From contig NZ_CALDKF010000067.1 in NCBI RefSeq assembly GCF_937898925.1, forward strand, positions 1-57,228: DNA of 57,228 nt. Direction: 5' to 3'. The DNA is from an uncultured Methanobrevibacter sp. Its GTDB lineage: Archaea > Methanobacteriota > Methanobacteria > Methanobacteriales > Methanobacteriaceae. The notes below the pieces were generated by a model that worked only from the letters and a program-made list of their open reading frames with translations, had not been told where the DNA came from and did no database searches. A program made the translations under genes and the position numbers. Of the stretch, positions 24,721-33,760 are shown piece after piece. Position 1 is the first letter of the stretch. Each line of letters opens with the position of its first letter.

Positions 24721-25086
24721 TTAAATGAAATTCACATCATTTTCAGGATCTTTTCTAAGTTCAGCAAGCTCATCCTCTTCGATGACTTTAGCGATTACAT
24801 TCTGATGTGAAATGAACTTTACGATTGCATATGCATTTTCATCATCAATCTTATCGTAAACCCTACCTGAACTCATGGTACCTCTAACAACAGTTTTAGT
24901 GCTGTTAGCCAAGTATCCTACCTTGCCGGCATATCTCATTTCAACTCTGATTGCCTCTGAGTCATGATTATTATCCGGCTCTTTGATAAGCTTTAAAATA
25001 GAACCAATTTTGAATATTTTCTTTCCATGAAATTGGTTAAAACAGATTACAGTTACATATTTTTCATTAAATTTTTCATCGTTCAT
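24721..25086 (-). CDS. HIRAN-domain-like protein
   Basis: About 121 aa. FHGKKIFKIGSILKLIKEPD followed by NNHDSEAIRVEMRYAGKVGY matches the HIRAN pattern (G-x-L-x-L-x-R/K-E-P-x-N-x-x-D-x-x-A-I-x-V-x-x-x-G-x-x-G-Y-L). HIRAN domains recognise DNA ends or stalled forks when attached to helicases or nucleases; the stand-alone form is less understood. ATG 25086 is supported by AAGGGGTGA upstream, while the first GTG (25095) lies inside that site. The C-terminus is acidic (EEDELAELRKDPEND). Possible role in DNA repair signalling is inference only. Confidence 0.75.
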   Translation of the reverse strand: MNDEKFNEKYVTVICFNQFHGKKIFKIGSILKLIKEPDNNHDSEAIRVEMRYAGKVGYLANSTKTVVRGTMSSGRVYDKIDDENAYAIVKFISHQNVIAKVIEEDELAELRKDPENDVNFI

Positions 25087-25403
25087 ACATTTCACCCCTT
25101 AAAAAATAGCATGTACTCTATGTTATGAAATCCGTTACTTATAAAGGTTTTTAATTTTGAAGATTTTTGATAAAAATAAAATTATTTAATAATAAAATCT
25201 ATTAATTTTACACTTGAAATGCACGTCTAGATTTTCTATAATTCTATCTAATTGAAATATAGCTAATTATAGCAAATATTAATGTCTTAAGAATTTTATA
25301 AAAAATGAAAAATAATGATAAATTATTGTAAAAAATAGAGAATTGTTAAAAAATTATTAAAATATTTAAAAATAGTAAAAAAGAATAAATTAAATTGGAA
25401 AAT
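25087..25403. other. intergenic region holding a distal perfect mini-ORB
   Basis: About 317 AT-rich bases without a gene. At 25207-25220 stands TTTACACTTGAAAT, a perfect mini-ORB in the opposite orientation to the strong origin copies. The rest contains the promoter of the HIRAN-like gene; no hairpin terminator for UPF0147 was seen. Confidence 0.65.
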
Positions 25404-25658
25404 TTATACGGTGATAGCTTCCAATTTAGATAAGATTTCCCAAATTAAGGTTCTTGCATGAACTGGGATATTAGGGTCGTTACTGATTTCATCTAACTTT
25501 AAGATTACAGCACTAGCTCTTACAGTTGGATCTTCACTTTCATCATTTAAGGTTTGGAAAGATTCATCTGCAGCTCTTCTGATATTACGTGGTACGCTTG
25601 GGTTTTCCATAATATGTTTTAAAATTGCGGATACTTCTTCAAAAGTTTCTTCTACCAT
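25404..25658 (-). CDS. UPF0147 family protein
   Basis: 84 aa, all helical and acidic. The sequence VPRNIRRAADESFQTL, DPTVRASAVILKLDEISNDP and NIPVHARTLIWEILSKLEAI is characteristic of UPF0147, a small archaeal family of unknown function related to HEAT-like helical repeats. GGGAGGAA before ATG 25658 is a strong ribosome binding site, suggesting good expression. It is monocistronic by spacing. Confidence 0.92.
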   Translation of the reverse strand: MVEETFEEVSAILKHIMENPSVPRNIRRAADESFQTLNDESEDPTVRASAVILKLDEISNDPNIPVHARTLIWEILSKLEAITV

Positions 25659-25933
25659 AATTATTCCTCCCTATTCATCAATTTTTGAAAATATTATCAA
25701 AATAAGTATAAATCAGTTTCAAAAAAAGTAAATAGTCTATAACAATATAAAATATGCTTTTTAAAGTATATATATTTATGGTATATTGTTAGTAAATTAA
25801 GAAATGATTATCTTTTTTAAGTTTTAATGAAAAGTTTATTTTGAATTAAATCATTATTTTTTATCTTTTATAGGTTCAAATAAAAAGTTTTTAATAATTC
25901 ATTTGTGATATATAATTTCAAAGAGGGTTTAAA

Positions 25934-26440
25934 ATGGAATTTGATAAGGATAAATTCAAAAACGTATTGCATTTCATAATCTACAAGTGCGGTTTCAAAA
26001 ATACTGTTGGAAGAACAGTGCTTCACAAGCTGCTTTACTTTTCAGACTTCAATTATTATAAGGAGTTCAACCAATCCATAACAAATGAATCATACATAAA
26101 GAAGGAAAGAGGCCCTGTACCAATTCATTTTGAAATGGCTATAGAGGAATTGGTTAATGAAAATAAGATAAGCTTGGGAAAGCGTAGATTGCCATGCGGA
26201 AAGATAATGAATAGATACTTTTCCCTAAAAGGGCCTGAAATGGATTTCAAAAAAGAGGAATTGATTGTAATCAATAAGGTCATTAAGGAATTGAGTCATT
26301 TAAACGGCAAGCAGATAGGGGAGTATTCTCTATCAGATTACCCTGTAAAAAAGACTGAAGATAATGAGATCATTGAATATGGATTGGCATTATCCGGTAA
26401 GTCTAAAAGCAAAGATAAGGTTTTTGTAAAAATAAATTGA
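25934..26440 (+). CDS. Panacea-domain (DUF4065) protein, orphan SocA-like
   Basis: 168 aa. The pattern KLLYFSDFNYYKEFNQSI, then KKERGPVPIHFEMAIEELV and a basic wing, is the Panacea (DUF4065) domain known from SocA and from many toxin-antitoxin antitoxins. GAGGGTTTAAA precedes ATG 25934. No toxin gene flanks it on the same strand: the next gene downstream is a membrane protein with its own promoter about 180 bases away. It may therefore be a solitary regulator, an antitoxin that lost its partner, or an adaptor. Upstream sequence 25740-25760 is TATA-rich. Confidence 0.82.
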   Translation: MEFDKDKFKNVLHFIIYKCGFKNTVGRTVLHKLLYFSDFNYYKEFNQSITNESYIKKERGPVPIHFEMAIEELVNENKISLGKRRLPCGKIMNRYFSLKGPEMDFKKEELIVINKVIKELSHLNGKQIGEYSLSDYPVKKTEDNEIIEYGLALSGKSKSKDKVFVKIN

Positions 26441-26622
26441 AATATTCTATTGAATGTAACTTATTTTCATATTAATAAAACTTCATAATATACTTATTTT
26501 TTTAATTTTATCAAAAAATTAACTTTTTTTCTTCTTTGATAAGAATGTATTTATATATTGTAATACATATTTTAAAACACCGATATATTATTAAATGATT
26601 TTTTTGAATTACAGGTGTTTTT

Positions 26623-27336
26623 ATGGATATATTAAGTGCATTATGGCAACTAGGGGTTTTTGCAGCTGTTATCCTTTTTGGCACAAAGCTTGGAATAGCC
26701 AGTGGATTGGCAAATCTCTCAAAAAGGAATTTGGCTCTATTGTGTTTAGCTTATGGTGGAGGAATAATGCTTCTATCTGCTATTGCATCCTTATATACAA
26801 AGCAAATTACAGAAATAATTAACAGCTATAACTCTATTATTTACCTAATCATGGCCATCATCATGATTTTTTCAGGAATATATACAATTAAAGAGTGGAA
26901 AAAACATGAAAACAACACCATGAGAACTACTAGAATGATTTTAGTTGCTCCTTGTCCTTGCTATTTTGGATCTATTTTAGCCAGCATTATAATGGCAGCT
27001 CCTACAATTGGATTAGGTGCCTTTTCACTAAGTCAGTATGTTGCCATTGCAATGGTTTTGGTGATATTGATAGGATATTTTGCATCTAATTTAATAGTTA
27101 AATTCCTTAAAAAGCCTTATCCAATCGTTATTGGAAATTTCATGTTGTTTTTAGGAATTTATTTCCTTTTGTCCTCTATATTGATACCTAATATAATTCA
27201 AGCATTCAATCAATCCATGAGATTCATGACAATTCCCTCTTTAACTTCCTTGGCCTTGACATTTTTGCTTGCTATTGGAATTGCAATTATGGGAATCATG
27301 ATTTCTCGAAGGAATGATTTTTTAATAAAGTTTTGA
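26623..27336 (+). CDS. DUF2162 family membrane transporter-like protein
   Basis: 237 aa with about seven hydrophobic spans. WQLGVFAAVILFGTKLGIAS, YGGGIMLLSAI, MAIIMIFSGIYTIKEW and the loop RMILVAPCPCYFGSILAS are typical of DUF2162 (predicted transporters of methanogens). The Cys-Pro-Cys in a loop between spans 3 and 4 could bind a metal or corrinoid. AGGTG stands before ATG 26623, and TTTATATATTG around 26550 is a good TATA box. It heads a three-gene run with an ExbB-like motor and a DUF2149 protein, so all three probably make one energised envelope complex. Confidence 0.82.
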   Translation: MDILSALWQLGVFAAVILFGTKLGIASGLANLSKRNLALLCLAYGGGIMLLSAIASLYTKQITEIINSYNSIIYLIMAIIMIFSGIYTIKEWKKHENNTMRTTRMILVAPCPCYFGSILASIIMAAPTIGLGAFSLSQYVAIAMVLVILIGYFASNLIVKFLKKPYPIVIGNFMLFLGIYFLLSSILIPNIIQAFNQSMRFMTIPSLTSLALTFLLAIGIAIMGIMISRRNDFLIKF

Positions 27337-27395
27337 TTTTTTGATAATTATATTGAATTTATTGAAATGATATTTTTTTATTGTTTGGTGGTGAA

Positions 27396-28061
27396 ATGGT
27401 AACGGTAATTCCAGGAAGTGATATATTAACTTCTGCATTGAATGTCATATCTCAAAGTTTGCAGATACCAGTAATCATATTTCTATTGGCATTTGCAGTA
27501 TTCGCAGTATATATTATAGGAAGTCTTATCTCAGAATACAGTTCTCATAAGAAAGTGCCTGTTAAATTAGTCAGAGATTTGATTTATAGGATAGCTAATT
27601 GTGAGGACATAAATGATATTCAAGCCATTATAAAGAATGCTCCTATTCAACATTCTCAAAAAGTGGTTTTAATAGAGATTGCAAAGTCAAAAGACTTAAG
27701 AGAAGACACTAGACGTGCTTTGGCTAGAAAGTTATTTGAAGAGGAACAGGATAAGATTGAAAAGAATCTTCAAAAAACAGACATTGTAACAAAAATTGGA
27801 CCTACCCTTGGATTGATGGGTACACTCATTCCAATGGGACCTGGGCTTGCTGCACTTGGAAGCGGAGATGTAAACACTCTTGCAAGCGCTATCATAGTTG
27901 CATTTGACACTACTGTTGTAGGTATTGGTTCAGGGGCAGTGGCTTATGTGGCTGGAAAGATTCGCAGACGATGGTATGAACAGTATCTTTCCAATTTAGA
28001 TGCTTTGGCTGATACTGTTTTGGACAGGTTAAAGAAAGAGGATGAAATTAGAGGTAAATAA
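27396..28061 (+). CDS. MotA/TolQ/ExbB-type proton channel protein
   Basis: 221 aa. An N-terminal span (VIIFLLAFAVFAVYIIGSLI), a cytoplasmic helical loop (RDLIYRIANCEDINDIQAII), then the family's paired spans: KIGPTLGLMGTLIPMGPGLA and AIIVAFDTTVVGIGSGAVAY with KIRRRWYEQYL. Such proteins form pentamers that turn ion flow into mechanical work with a single-span partner. ATG 27396 is chosen because GGTGGTGA lies directly upstream; the TTG at 27381 would include it. The partner is the single-span DUF2149 protein encoded 83 bases downstream. In bacteria the ExbB-DUF2149 pair often lies beside CobN-like or corrinoid uptake genes. Confidence 0.9.
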   Translation: MVTVIPGSDILTSALNVISQSLQIPVIIFLLAFAVFAVYIIGSLISEYSSHKKVPVKLVRDLIYRIANCEDINDIQAIIKNAPIQHSQKVVLIEIAKSKDLREDTRRALARKLFEEEQDKIEKNLQKTDIVTKIGPTLGLMGTLIPMGPGLAALGSGDVNTLASAIIVAFDTTVVGIGSGAVAYVAGKIRRRWYEQYLSNLDALADTVLDRLKKEDEIRGK

Positions 28062-28144
28062 TTTTTTGATTATTATTACTATTATTTTATTTTATGCGAT
28101 TCTATACGATTCTGATACTTAATCTATGTTTTAGGGGTAATGAG

Positions 28145-28477
28145 ATGGTACGTCGTCAAGGTGGAAAGAGATTGTCTGAAGATACTGAGGATCCCATGTC
28201 TGGAACTGCAAATTTAGTTGATGCAATGCTGGTTATTGCAGTGGGACTTTTGGTGTTTTTGGTTATTTCATGGAATATGCAAGGTGTCATTTTCTCTGAC
28301 ATGACTCAAGAGGAAAAGCAGAATGTCATGCAACAGATGAGTGAAGTCAGTGAAGTGGATCAAGGCCAGCAATTGAACGAGACTCCTGATGTAAGCAATA
28401 AATCCGGTCAAGGATACACTGAAATGGGTAAGGTATATCAGGACCAGTCAGGAAAATTGATTATGGTGGAAGAGTGA
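28145..28477 (+). CDS. DUF2149 single-span protein, ExbD-like partner
   Basis: 110 aa. DPMSGTANLVDAMLVIAVGL leading into a span LLVFLVISWNM is the DUF2149 signature; the Asp just before the span (NLVDAML) resembles the essential membrane aspartate of ExbD/MotB. The outer tail is acidic and polar. AGGGGTAATGAG precedes ATG 28145; the ATG at 28094 is too far from any ribosome binding site and codes for a non-conserved extension. The operon ends in CCTTTTTTTTATT at 28486. With the two upstream genes it likely forms an ion-driven uptake device, whose cargo is unknown. Confidence 0.85.
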   Translation: MVRRQGGKRLSEDTEDPMSGTANLVDAMLVIAVGLLVFLVISWNMQGVIFSDMTQEEKQNVMQQMSEVSEVDQGQQLNETPDVSNKSGQGYTEMGKVYQDQSGKLIMVEE

Positions 28478-28603
28478 TTTCCTCTATCCTTTTTTTTATT
28501 GAGCTTAAAAATAGTTCGTTAATATTAAAATTATTAATTTTTTATTTATCGAGTATTCATTATAGTTTTTTGCGAAATGATAATAAAAGAAAAAAAGAAA
28601 ATA

Positions 28604-28630
28604 AGATTTTTGAGAAATTCCCAAAAATCT
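28604..28630 (-). terminator. hairpin terminator of the adhesin-like gene
   Basis: AGATTTTTG (28604-28612) pairs perfectly with CAAAAATCT (28622-28630), 9 bases with a 9-base loop. On the minus strand it lies 10 bases after the adhesin stop codon and is followed by a T-rich run. Confidence 0.7.
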
Positions 28631-28640
28631 AATCATATAC

Positions 28641-30731
28641 TTATTTTACTGTAAAGTAAGCTTTTTTGCTAATTGCTTTGTAGGTGTTGTCACCTGCAAA
28701 TTTAGCGGTTGCAGTGAATTTGCCTTTTTTACTTACCTTTACCTTGATTGTAGCTACACCTTTAGAGTTAGTATTAGCAGAGAATGTTTTGCCATTTACT
28801 TTAATGGTGATTTTTTTGCCTTTAATCGCTTTGCCTTTAGAGTCTCTAAGAGTGAATTTTACTTTTTTGACCTTTTTCACTTTTAAAGTAGCTTTAGCAA
28901 AAGTAGCTTTAACCGCTTGTTTTTTGACAGTTACCTTAACGGTTTTAAATGATGCTTTATAATCATCATCACCAAGGAAACAAAGTGCATAGTAGTATGT
29001 TCCTGCAACTCTGTTTACAGTGATTTTAGCCACACCATTAGCATTTGTAGTAGCTGTTTTTGTAACGCCATTCACGGAATAAGTAATTACTTTGTTTGCA
29101 ATGGCATTTCCATTTGCATCTTTCAAGCTAATGGATAGAGTTTTGGATATTTTTGCAGTTGCATTCATTGCATTAGCATTGATGGAAGTGGCTGTTATGG
29201 TTTCAACTTCACTTTCACCATTTTCACCGATTTGCAAAATAGCACTCCAAGTGGATTCCTTCAATCCGTTGTAACCAGGATATTTCACTGTCATATAATG
29301 TTTGCCTTCTTTAAGTCCGGTAATGTCTACATATACTGCACCAGTAATGTCAGATTCTCCACTGTAGTCAACGCCATCGATAGTTACATTGATCAACTCC
29401 CCTGCATCTATGTGGTTGTTGTCATCGTTCCTCCAGATTTTCACTGTAATGTTATTGTTTAATTTAAGGAGAGTGTCGGTGATTACAGTAATTGAATCAG
29501 CGCTAATTTCAATTGGATCCATAGTTTCCTCATCTCCAATACCGAAGTATACTTGAACATATGTGGTGTTGGTAGCTTCTGTTTGAGAAAATGTTCCGCT
29601 TGTTAAGGATACATAATCGGAGTTAGCTTTCACTATGTTATAGGTGAAGGTAGGAGGCATTGGAACAAATACTAAACCAGAGTAATCGTTGTTTTCTCCA
29701 ATGACAATATTACTGTATCCGCTTGCAAGCAAGAACCCGATTTTTGTTTGATTGGTGAATTTGTTTCCATCACAGAAGATGTTTGAGGAACCATAACAGG
29801 TAATTCCTACATCACAGTTATTAAGAGTGTTGTTGATTGCCTTGTGTCCAGCACTGTGCATGAGATATATACCTTCCCTTGCACCAATGACAGTATTGTT
29901 TTCAACGATACAATTAGGGCCAGATCCATGTCTTACATCAATACCATGATTTTTTGGATTGATAACAGTATTGTTGTAGATGTGAGTGCGAGCAGAACCA
30001 AAGGAAATAATACCCATATCGCTTACACCAGTAATGGTATTGTATCTTACAATGGCATCGTAGTTTGGATTGGTGAATTTACTTCCAACGTAAAGACCAA
30101 AACGTCCACCGGTGATGTTGTTGTTTTCGATTATACCGTTGGTGGTGTTGAAGATAATTACACATGATGGTGTTTTCATATTAGCTTGAGTTACTCCTTT
30201 ACAAATGAAGTTAAACCCACTAAGGGTAAATCCATTAACATTTGCAACTTCAAAAATACCATCATAATAATTGCTCATTGGAGGTTGTCCAATTAATGTT
30301 GCACCATTACCATTGATGATAATGTTGTTCAAAGTTGTTTTTTGAGTCACATTTTTCTTAACAGGATTTCCATCATCATCCAATACAGGATTTCCTTCCT
30401 CATCTAACTCAGTTTCCTCAACAACTTTATCTTTGGTTATTTTTAAATTAACATCATTATATTCTCCTGGAGCAAAATTGATTTCAGTATTATCTTCCAA
30501 TTCTGCATCTAATTTTGCCTGTATCTCTTCATTAGTCATTGAATTGTCAATATCTAGGGTTTTTGTAGTGGCTTGCGGGGTTTCGCCATCTCCATCAGCC
30601 AATACAACATCTCCAGCATCAGATGTAACAGAATCATCGATTGCAGAAACATCTTCAGATGCGGAAATACTACCAAGTGAAAGGATAGTCACAATGACTA
30701 AAGTAGCAATTAGTAATATTTTTTTATTCAT
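28641..30731 (-). CDS. adhesin-like secreted beta-helix protein with Ig-like repeats
   Basis: 696 aa. Signal peptide MNKKILLIATLVIVTILSLG ending near SISASE. Residues about 80-345 form a NosD-like right-handed parallel beta-helix (NNNITGGRFGLYVGS, NNTVINPKNHGIDV, NNTVIGAREGIYLM, NNTLNNCDVGITCY). Three Ig-like domains follow: about 400-500, 520-605 (ISLKDANGNAIANKVITYSV) and 610-696 (FTLRDSKGKAIKGKKITIKV). This is a common layout of Methanobrevibacter adhesin-like proteins, which bind other cells or plant material. No LPXTG, pseudomurein-binding repeat or C-terminal span is seen; the protein ends in the last Ig-like domain, which itself may attach to the wall. It is divergent from the adhesin at 31155. 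Confidence 0.88.
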   Translation of the reverse strand: MNKKILLIATLVIVTILSLGSISASEDVSAIDDSVTSDAGDVVLADGDGETPQATTKTLDIDNSMTNEEIQAKLDAELEDNTEINFAPGEYNDVNLKITKDKVVEETELDEEGNPVLDDDGNPVKKNVTQKTTLNNIIINGNGATLIGQPPMSNYYDGIFEVANVNGFTLSGFNFICKGVTQANMKTPSCVIIFNTTNGIIENNNITGGRFGLYVGSKFTNPNYDAIVRYNTITGVSDMGIISFGSARTHIYNNTVINPKNHGIDVRHGSGPNCIVENNTVIGAREGIYLMHSAGHKAINNTLNNCDVGITCYGSSNIFCDGNKFTNQTKIGFLLASGYSNIVIGENNDYSGLVFVPMPPTFTYNIVKANSDYVSLTSGTFSQTEATNTTYVQVYFGIGDEETMDPIEISADSITVITDTLLKLNNNITVKIWRNDDNNHIDAGELINVTIDGVDYSGESDITGAVYVDITGLKEGKHYMTVKYPGYNGLKESTWSAILQIGENGESEVETITATSINANAMNATAKISKTLSISLKDANGNAIANKVITYSVNGVTKTATTNANGVAKITVNRVAGTYYYALCFLGDDDYKASFKTVKVTVKKQAVKATFAKATLKVKKVKKVKFTLRDSKGKAIKGKKITIKVNGKTFSANTNSKGVATIKVKVSKKGKFTATAKFAGDNTYKAISKKAYFTVK

Positions 30732-31154
30732 AAAATTTCCTCATTTTTGTTTAATTATAGTTATAATATTACAAAATAACATATAAAATAATAAAATTAT
30801 TTATTTTTAAAAAATAAAAAATAATTGTTAAATTAAAACATAATTAACAATTTTAAATAATTTTTTTGATACACGATATGAAAAATTATACATCTTGTAT
30901 CTTGAGTAATTATTTATTAGTTATTCTATTTAAGTTTTTATTCTTATGAGTTTTGTTTTAAAATAGTTTTTTTATAATTTTAAGGAATTAAATTGGTAAA
31001 ATCTATATATATAAAGATTTAAATACTTGTTTATTAATAAAATTAAATATAAATCTTTTAAATATATTTTTTTATTTTTAAAGGATCTAATTTTTAAAAA
31101 AATAATTTATTTAAAGTTGTATTTTTCTTAAATAATGGATTATGGATTGATAAA
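30732..31154. other. AT-rich divergent promoter region of two adhesin-like genes
   Basis: 423 bases without a gene. TATA-like elements include TCTATATATATAAAG near 31003-31017 for the plus-strand gene, which would leave a leader of over 100 bases. Short runs around 30890-30905 (ACATCTTGTATCTTGAG) break the AT monotony. No repeat or RNA gene was recognised. Confidence 0.5.
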
Positions 31155-33131
31155 ATGATTTTACAGATAGGAAAATTGAATAATTTAAAAAATAATCATT
31201 TTTTATTTTTAATTTTTCTAATTATCTTAATTTTTTCTTTAATAAGTTCTGTATCTGCATTAGATAATTTAAATAATGAAAATTATGATAATACTATGGT
31301 TTTAGAATCAAATAATGATTTAAATTTAGATAATTCACTTTTATCCGATAATAATCTTAAATCAACTTTTGAATTTGAAACTGAAAATAATATCAGTTCG
31401 ATAAATTCAGTCCATAATATACGTTCTAATACATCAAACGATGATATACAATTTATCTTCGATAATTCAAAAGACGGAGATACAATTCAATTTAATGATA
31501 AGGAATATAACAACATTTCCATCATCGTAAATAGAAAATTAAATATTATTTCCGAAAGCAATTCCATAATTCACACTTCAAGCTCTATAAATGATAATGC
31601 AAACAAAAATGGAATGATGAATTCATTTGGCTTTTATTTCACTGAACTTGCTACAGGATCTACAATTAAAGGGATAAGATTACAGGTGAATTCCGATTAC
31701 GGAATCATTGTTAAGGATGCAAGCAACATTATCATTAGTGATAATATTGTTTCAGGTGGGAAAAAGGCAGGGATTCTTTTGGAAAATTCCAATTTCAATA
31801 CAATAAACGATAATAATATTACTAAAGGCTATGATGGATTAAGACTCGAAAACGTTAACAGAACCAATATAAAAAACAACAATATTTACTCCAATAAACG
31901 CAATGGCCTGGTTCTTGACGGTGTTTTTCTAAACAATATCACAAGGAACTATATTGCAAAAAACAAATTGGATGGTTTTCTTTTAAGAAATGCCAAATCC
32001 AATCGCATTCTAAACAACACTATAATTGACAATGCAAACAGCGGATTAAGGCTTGAGGGGAACACTACCAGAAACACTATCCAATATAACAATATTTCAG
32101 CTAATGTAATGAACATATATGCAAATTCATTGACAAATGGGGATATTATATCTCAAAACACCATTATGTATGCAAAGAAGTCAAGCGACACTTATACTAC
32201 ATTGGACAATACCGGTGCAGCTATTGTATTTGCTGAAAATTACAGTTCATCCCCATATGGGAAAATGTTGTTTGAAAGGAATTCAATTGGCTTTAATGAG
32301 CAATGGGATGCAAAAAGCACCATGGATCATCCAGCGGTAGATATTGGTGCTAACTGGTACTTTGATAATGACGGAGAATATGGATTGGGTCATATATGTC
32401 CTATGGTATTCGGTAAAGCTTTAGACCCTGAAGACTTTAAACACTTGTCTATGGGTTTTGGTGGAGATGAAAATGGAATATTTGGCCAACTATACAATGG
32501 AAACACTCCAAGTGGAGCCGGATCATTTTACATTGATAATGTCAATATCAATGGAAAGGATTATGGGTCCGTTAGGGTTGGTGAGGATGGCCGTTTTGAT
32601 TTGAAAGATTTGAATCTTGATGAATTGCCATCAGGGTCTGTAATAACCATTACAATTGGCAGCCATAGTTTCAACATCACCATTGATGATAAGGTGTCTT
32701 CAAACAAAACAAAAGATTATAATGAATCCAGTAAAGACCCACAGAACAATAATATGCCTAATGATAGGGATTATTCTAAAAAAGATGGGAATAATCCAAA
32801 AACCATAGGCAATGGTACCGGTAATGGATTAGGAATCAATAAAGGTTTAGGAAGTGGAGAAGGCAATTTTACAGGTAGTGGAATTGCAGTTGGAGACCTT
32901 TCAGGTCAATCTAATGGCGGTACAGGAGACTCTGGTGAAAATGGTGGTGGCAGTGCATCTGAAGGAGCAAAAGCTTATGAGATTTTAAAGGAAGAAAATA
33001 CTCCAATCACAGCTAAAAACAGTCAATTGATTGCGGTCTTTGGTGTTGCACTTGTAATATTGATAATAGCATTAGGATACAGAAGCAAAAATAAGGATGA
33101 TTTCGCAGATGATGGAAATTATAATCTCTAA
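31155..33131 (+). CDS. adhesin-like beta-helix protein with C-terminal membrane anchor
   Basis: 658 aa. A hydrophobic signal (FLFLIFLIILIFSLISSVSA) is followed by an Asn/Asp-rich segment. Residues about 100-350 are NosD-like beta-helix repeats (NIVSGGKKAGILLENSNFN, NNIYSNKRNGLVLDGV, NNTIIDNANSGLRLEGNT), then an Ig-like domain to about 515, a Gly/Asn-rich linker (NGTGNGLGINKGLGSGEGN) and a final span (LIAVFGVALVILIIALGY) with a short charged tail. So the protein is anchored in the membrane and extends through the wall, unlike its divergent neighbour, which lacks an anchor. GGATTGATAAA precedes ATG 31155. Target unknown. Confidence 0.85.
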   Translation: MILQIGKLNNLKNNHFLFLIFLIILIFSLISSVSALDNLNNENYDNTMVLESNNDLNLDNSLLSDNNLKSTFEFETENNISSINSVHNIRSNTSNDDIQFIFDNSKDGDTIQFNDKEYNNISIIVNRKLNIISESNSIIHTSSSINDNANKNGMMNSFGFYFTELATGSTIKGIRLQVNSDYGIIVKDASNIIISDNIVSGGKKAGILLENSNFNTINDNNITKGYDGLRLENVNRTNIKNNNIYSNKRNGLVLDGVFLNNITRNYIAKNKLDGFLLRNAKSNRILNNTIIDNANSGLRLEGNTTRNTIQYNNISANVMNIYANSLTNGDIISQNTIMYAKKSSDTYTTLDNTGAAIVFAENYSSSPYGKMLFERNSIGFNEQWDAKSTMDHPAVDIGANWYFDNDGEYGLGHICPMVFGKALDPEDFKHLSMGFGGDENGIFGQLYNGNTPSGAGSFYIDNVNINGKDYGSVRVGEDGRFDLKDLNLDELPSGSVITITIGSHSFNITIDDKVSSNKTKDYNESSKDPQNNNMPNDRDYSKKDGNNPKTIGNGTGNGLGINKGLGSGEGNFTGSGIAVGDLSGQSNGGTGDSGENGGGSASEGAKAYEILKEENTPITAKNSQLIAVFGVALVILIIALGYRSKNKDDFADDGNYNL

Positions 33132-33196
33132 AAATCTTATTTTTATTTGTCATTTATAAAACTAATTAGATTTTCTTAAAAAAAAGAAATGATAAA

Positions 33197-33688
33197 TTAT
33201 TTGAAGAATCTATCATCTGCCTTTTGGTTTTTAGCCTTTTGATGCTTGGTTTCAAACCATCCGATCTTGATGTCATCAACTAAAGTGTCTTCAAATAGCT
33301 GAGGAACGTATGGCTTGATGTCAAGAAGTGGAGTGCCGTCAAGTATGTCCACATTGGAAATGTACAATACATCATCTTCCACCTTATCCAATTTTACAGT
33401 AGTCATTCCAATATTGTTAGGTCTTTTTGGAGATCTTGTAGCAAAGACTCCATGTGTTTTATTGTCCATAAATGGCTTTACTTCCAAAGCATTTCCATTT
33501 GTCTTATGTAAGTGATAGATAAGTATTAGATGTGAAAAACCATCAATATCCTTTAATCCAGGCTTGAATTCATCTTTTAGACATATTTTTCCTTCAATTC
33601 CTTTTGCACCAGTTGGTTGGATTGGCATTCCCTCTAATTCCTTAAATGGGGAATGGATTGTTCCAATAATTTCAAATTCGATTTTCAT
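33197..33688 (-). CDS. trmO: tRNA m6t6A37 methyltransferase family (TsaA/TrmO)
   Basis: 163 aa. FEIIGTIHSPFKELEGMPIQ, FSHLILIYHLHKT, GVFATRSPKRPNNIG and PLLDIKPYVPQ are the conserved beta-barrel motifs of the TsaA-like/UPF0066 family. In bacteria TrmO methylates N6 of t6A37 in tRNA reading ACY codons, using S-adenosylmethionine. The archaeal members are shorter, as here, and their tRNA target is inferred by homology. AGGATAGT before ATG 33688 is the ribosome binding site. The C-terminus is Lys-rich. Confidence 0.88.
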   Translation of the reverse strand: MKIEFEIIGTIHSPFKELEGMPIQPTGAKGIEGKICLKDEFKPGLKDIDGFSHLILIYHLHKTNGNALEVKPFMDNKTHGVFATRSPKRPNNIGMTTVKLDKVEDDVLYISNVDILDGTPLLDIKPYVPQLFEDTLVDDIKIGWFETKHQKAKNQKADDRFFK

Positions 33689-33760
33689 ACTATCCTATTT
33701 TATTTTTGATGTATATAAACTTTTACAACGAAAAATAATCATCATTAATTTTCAAGTTCA

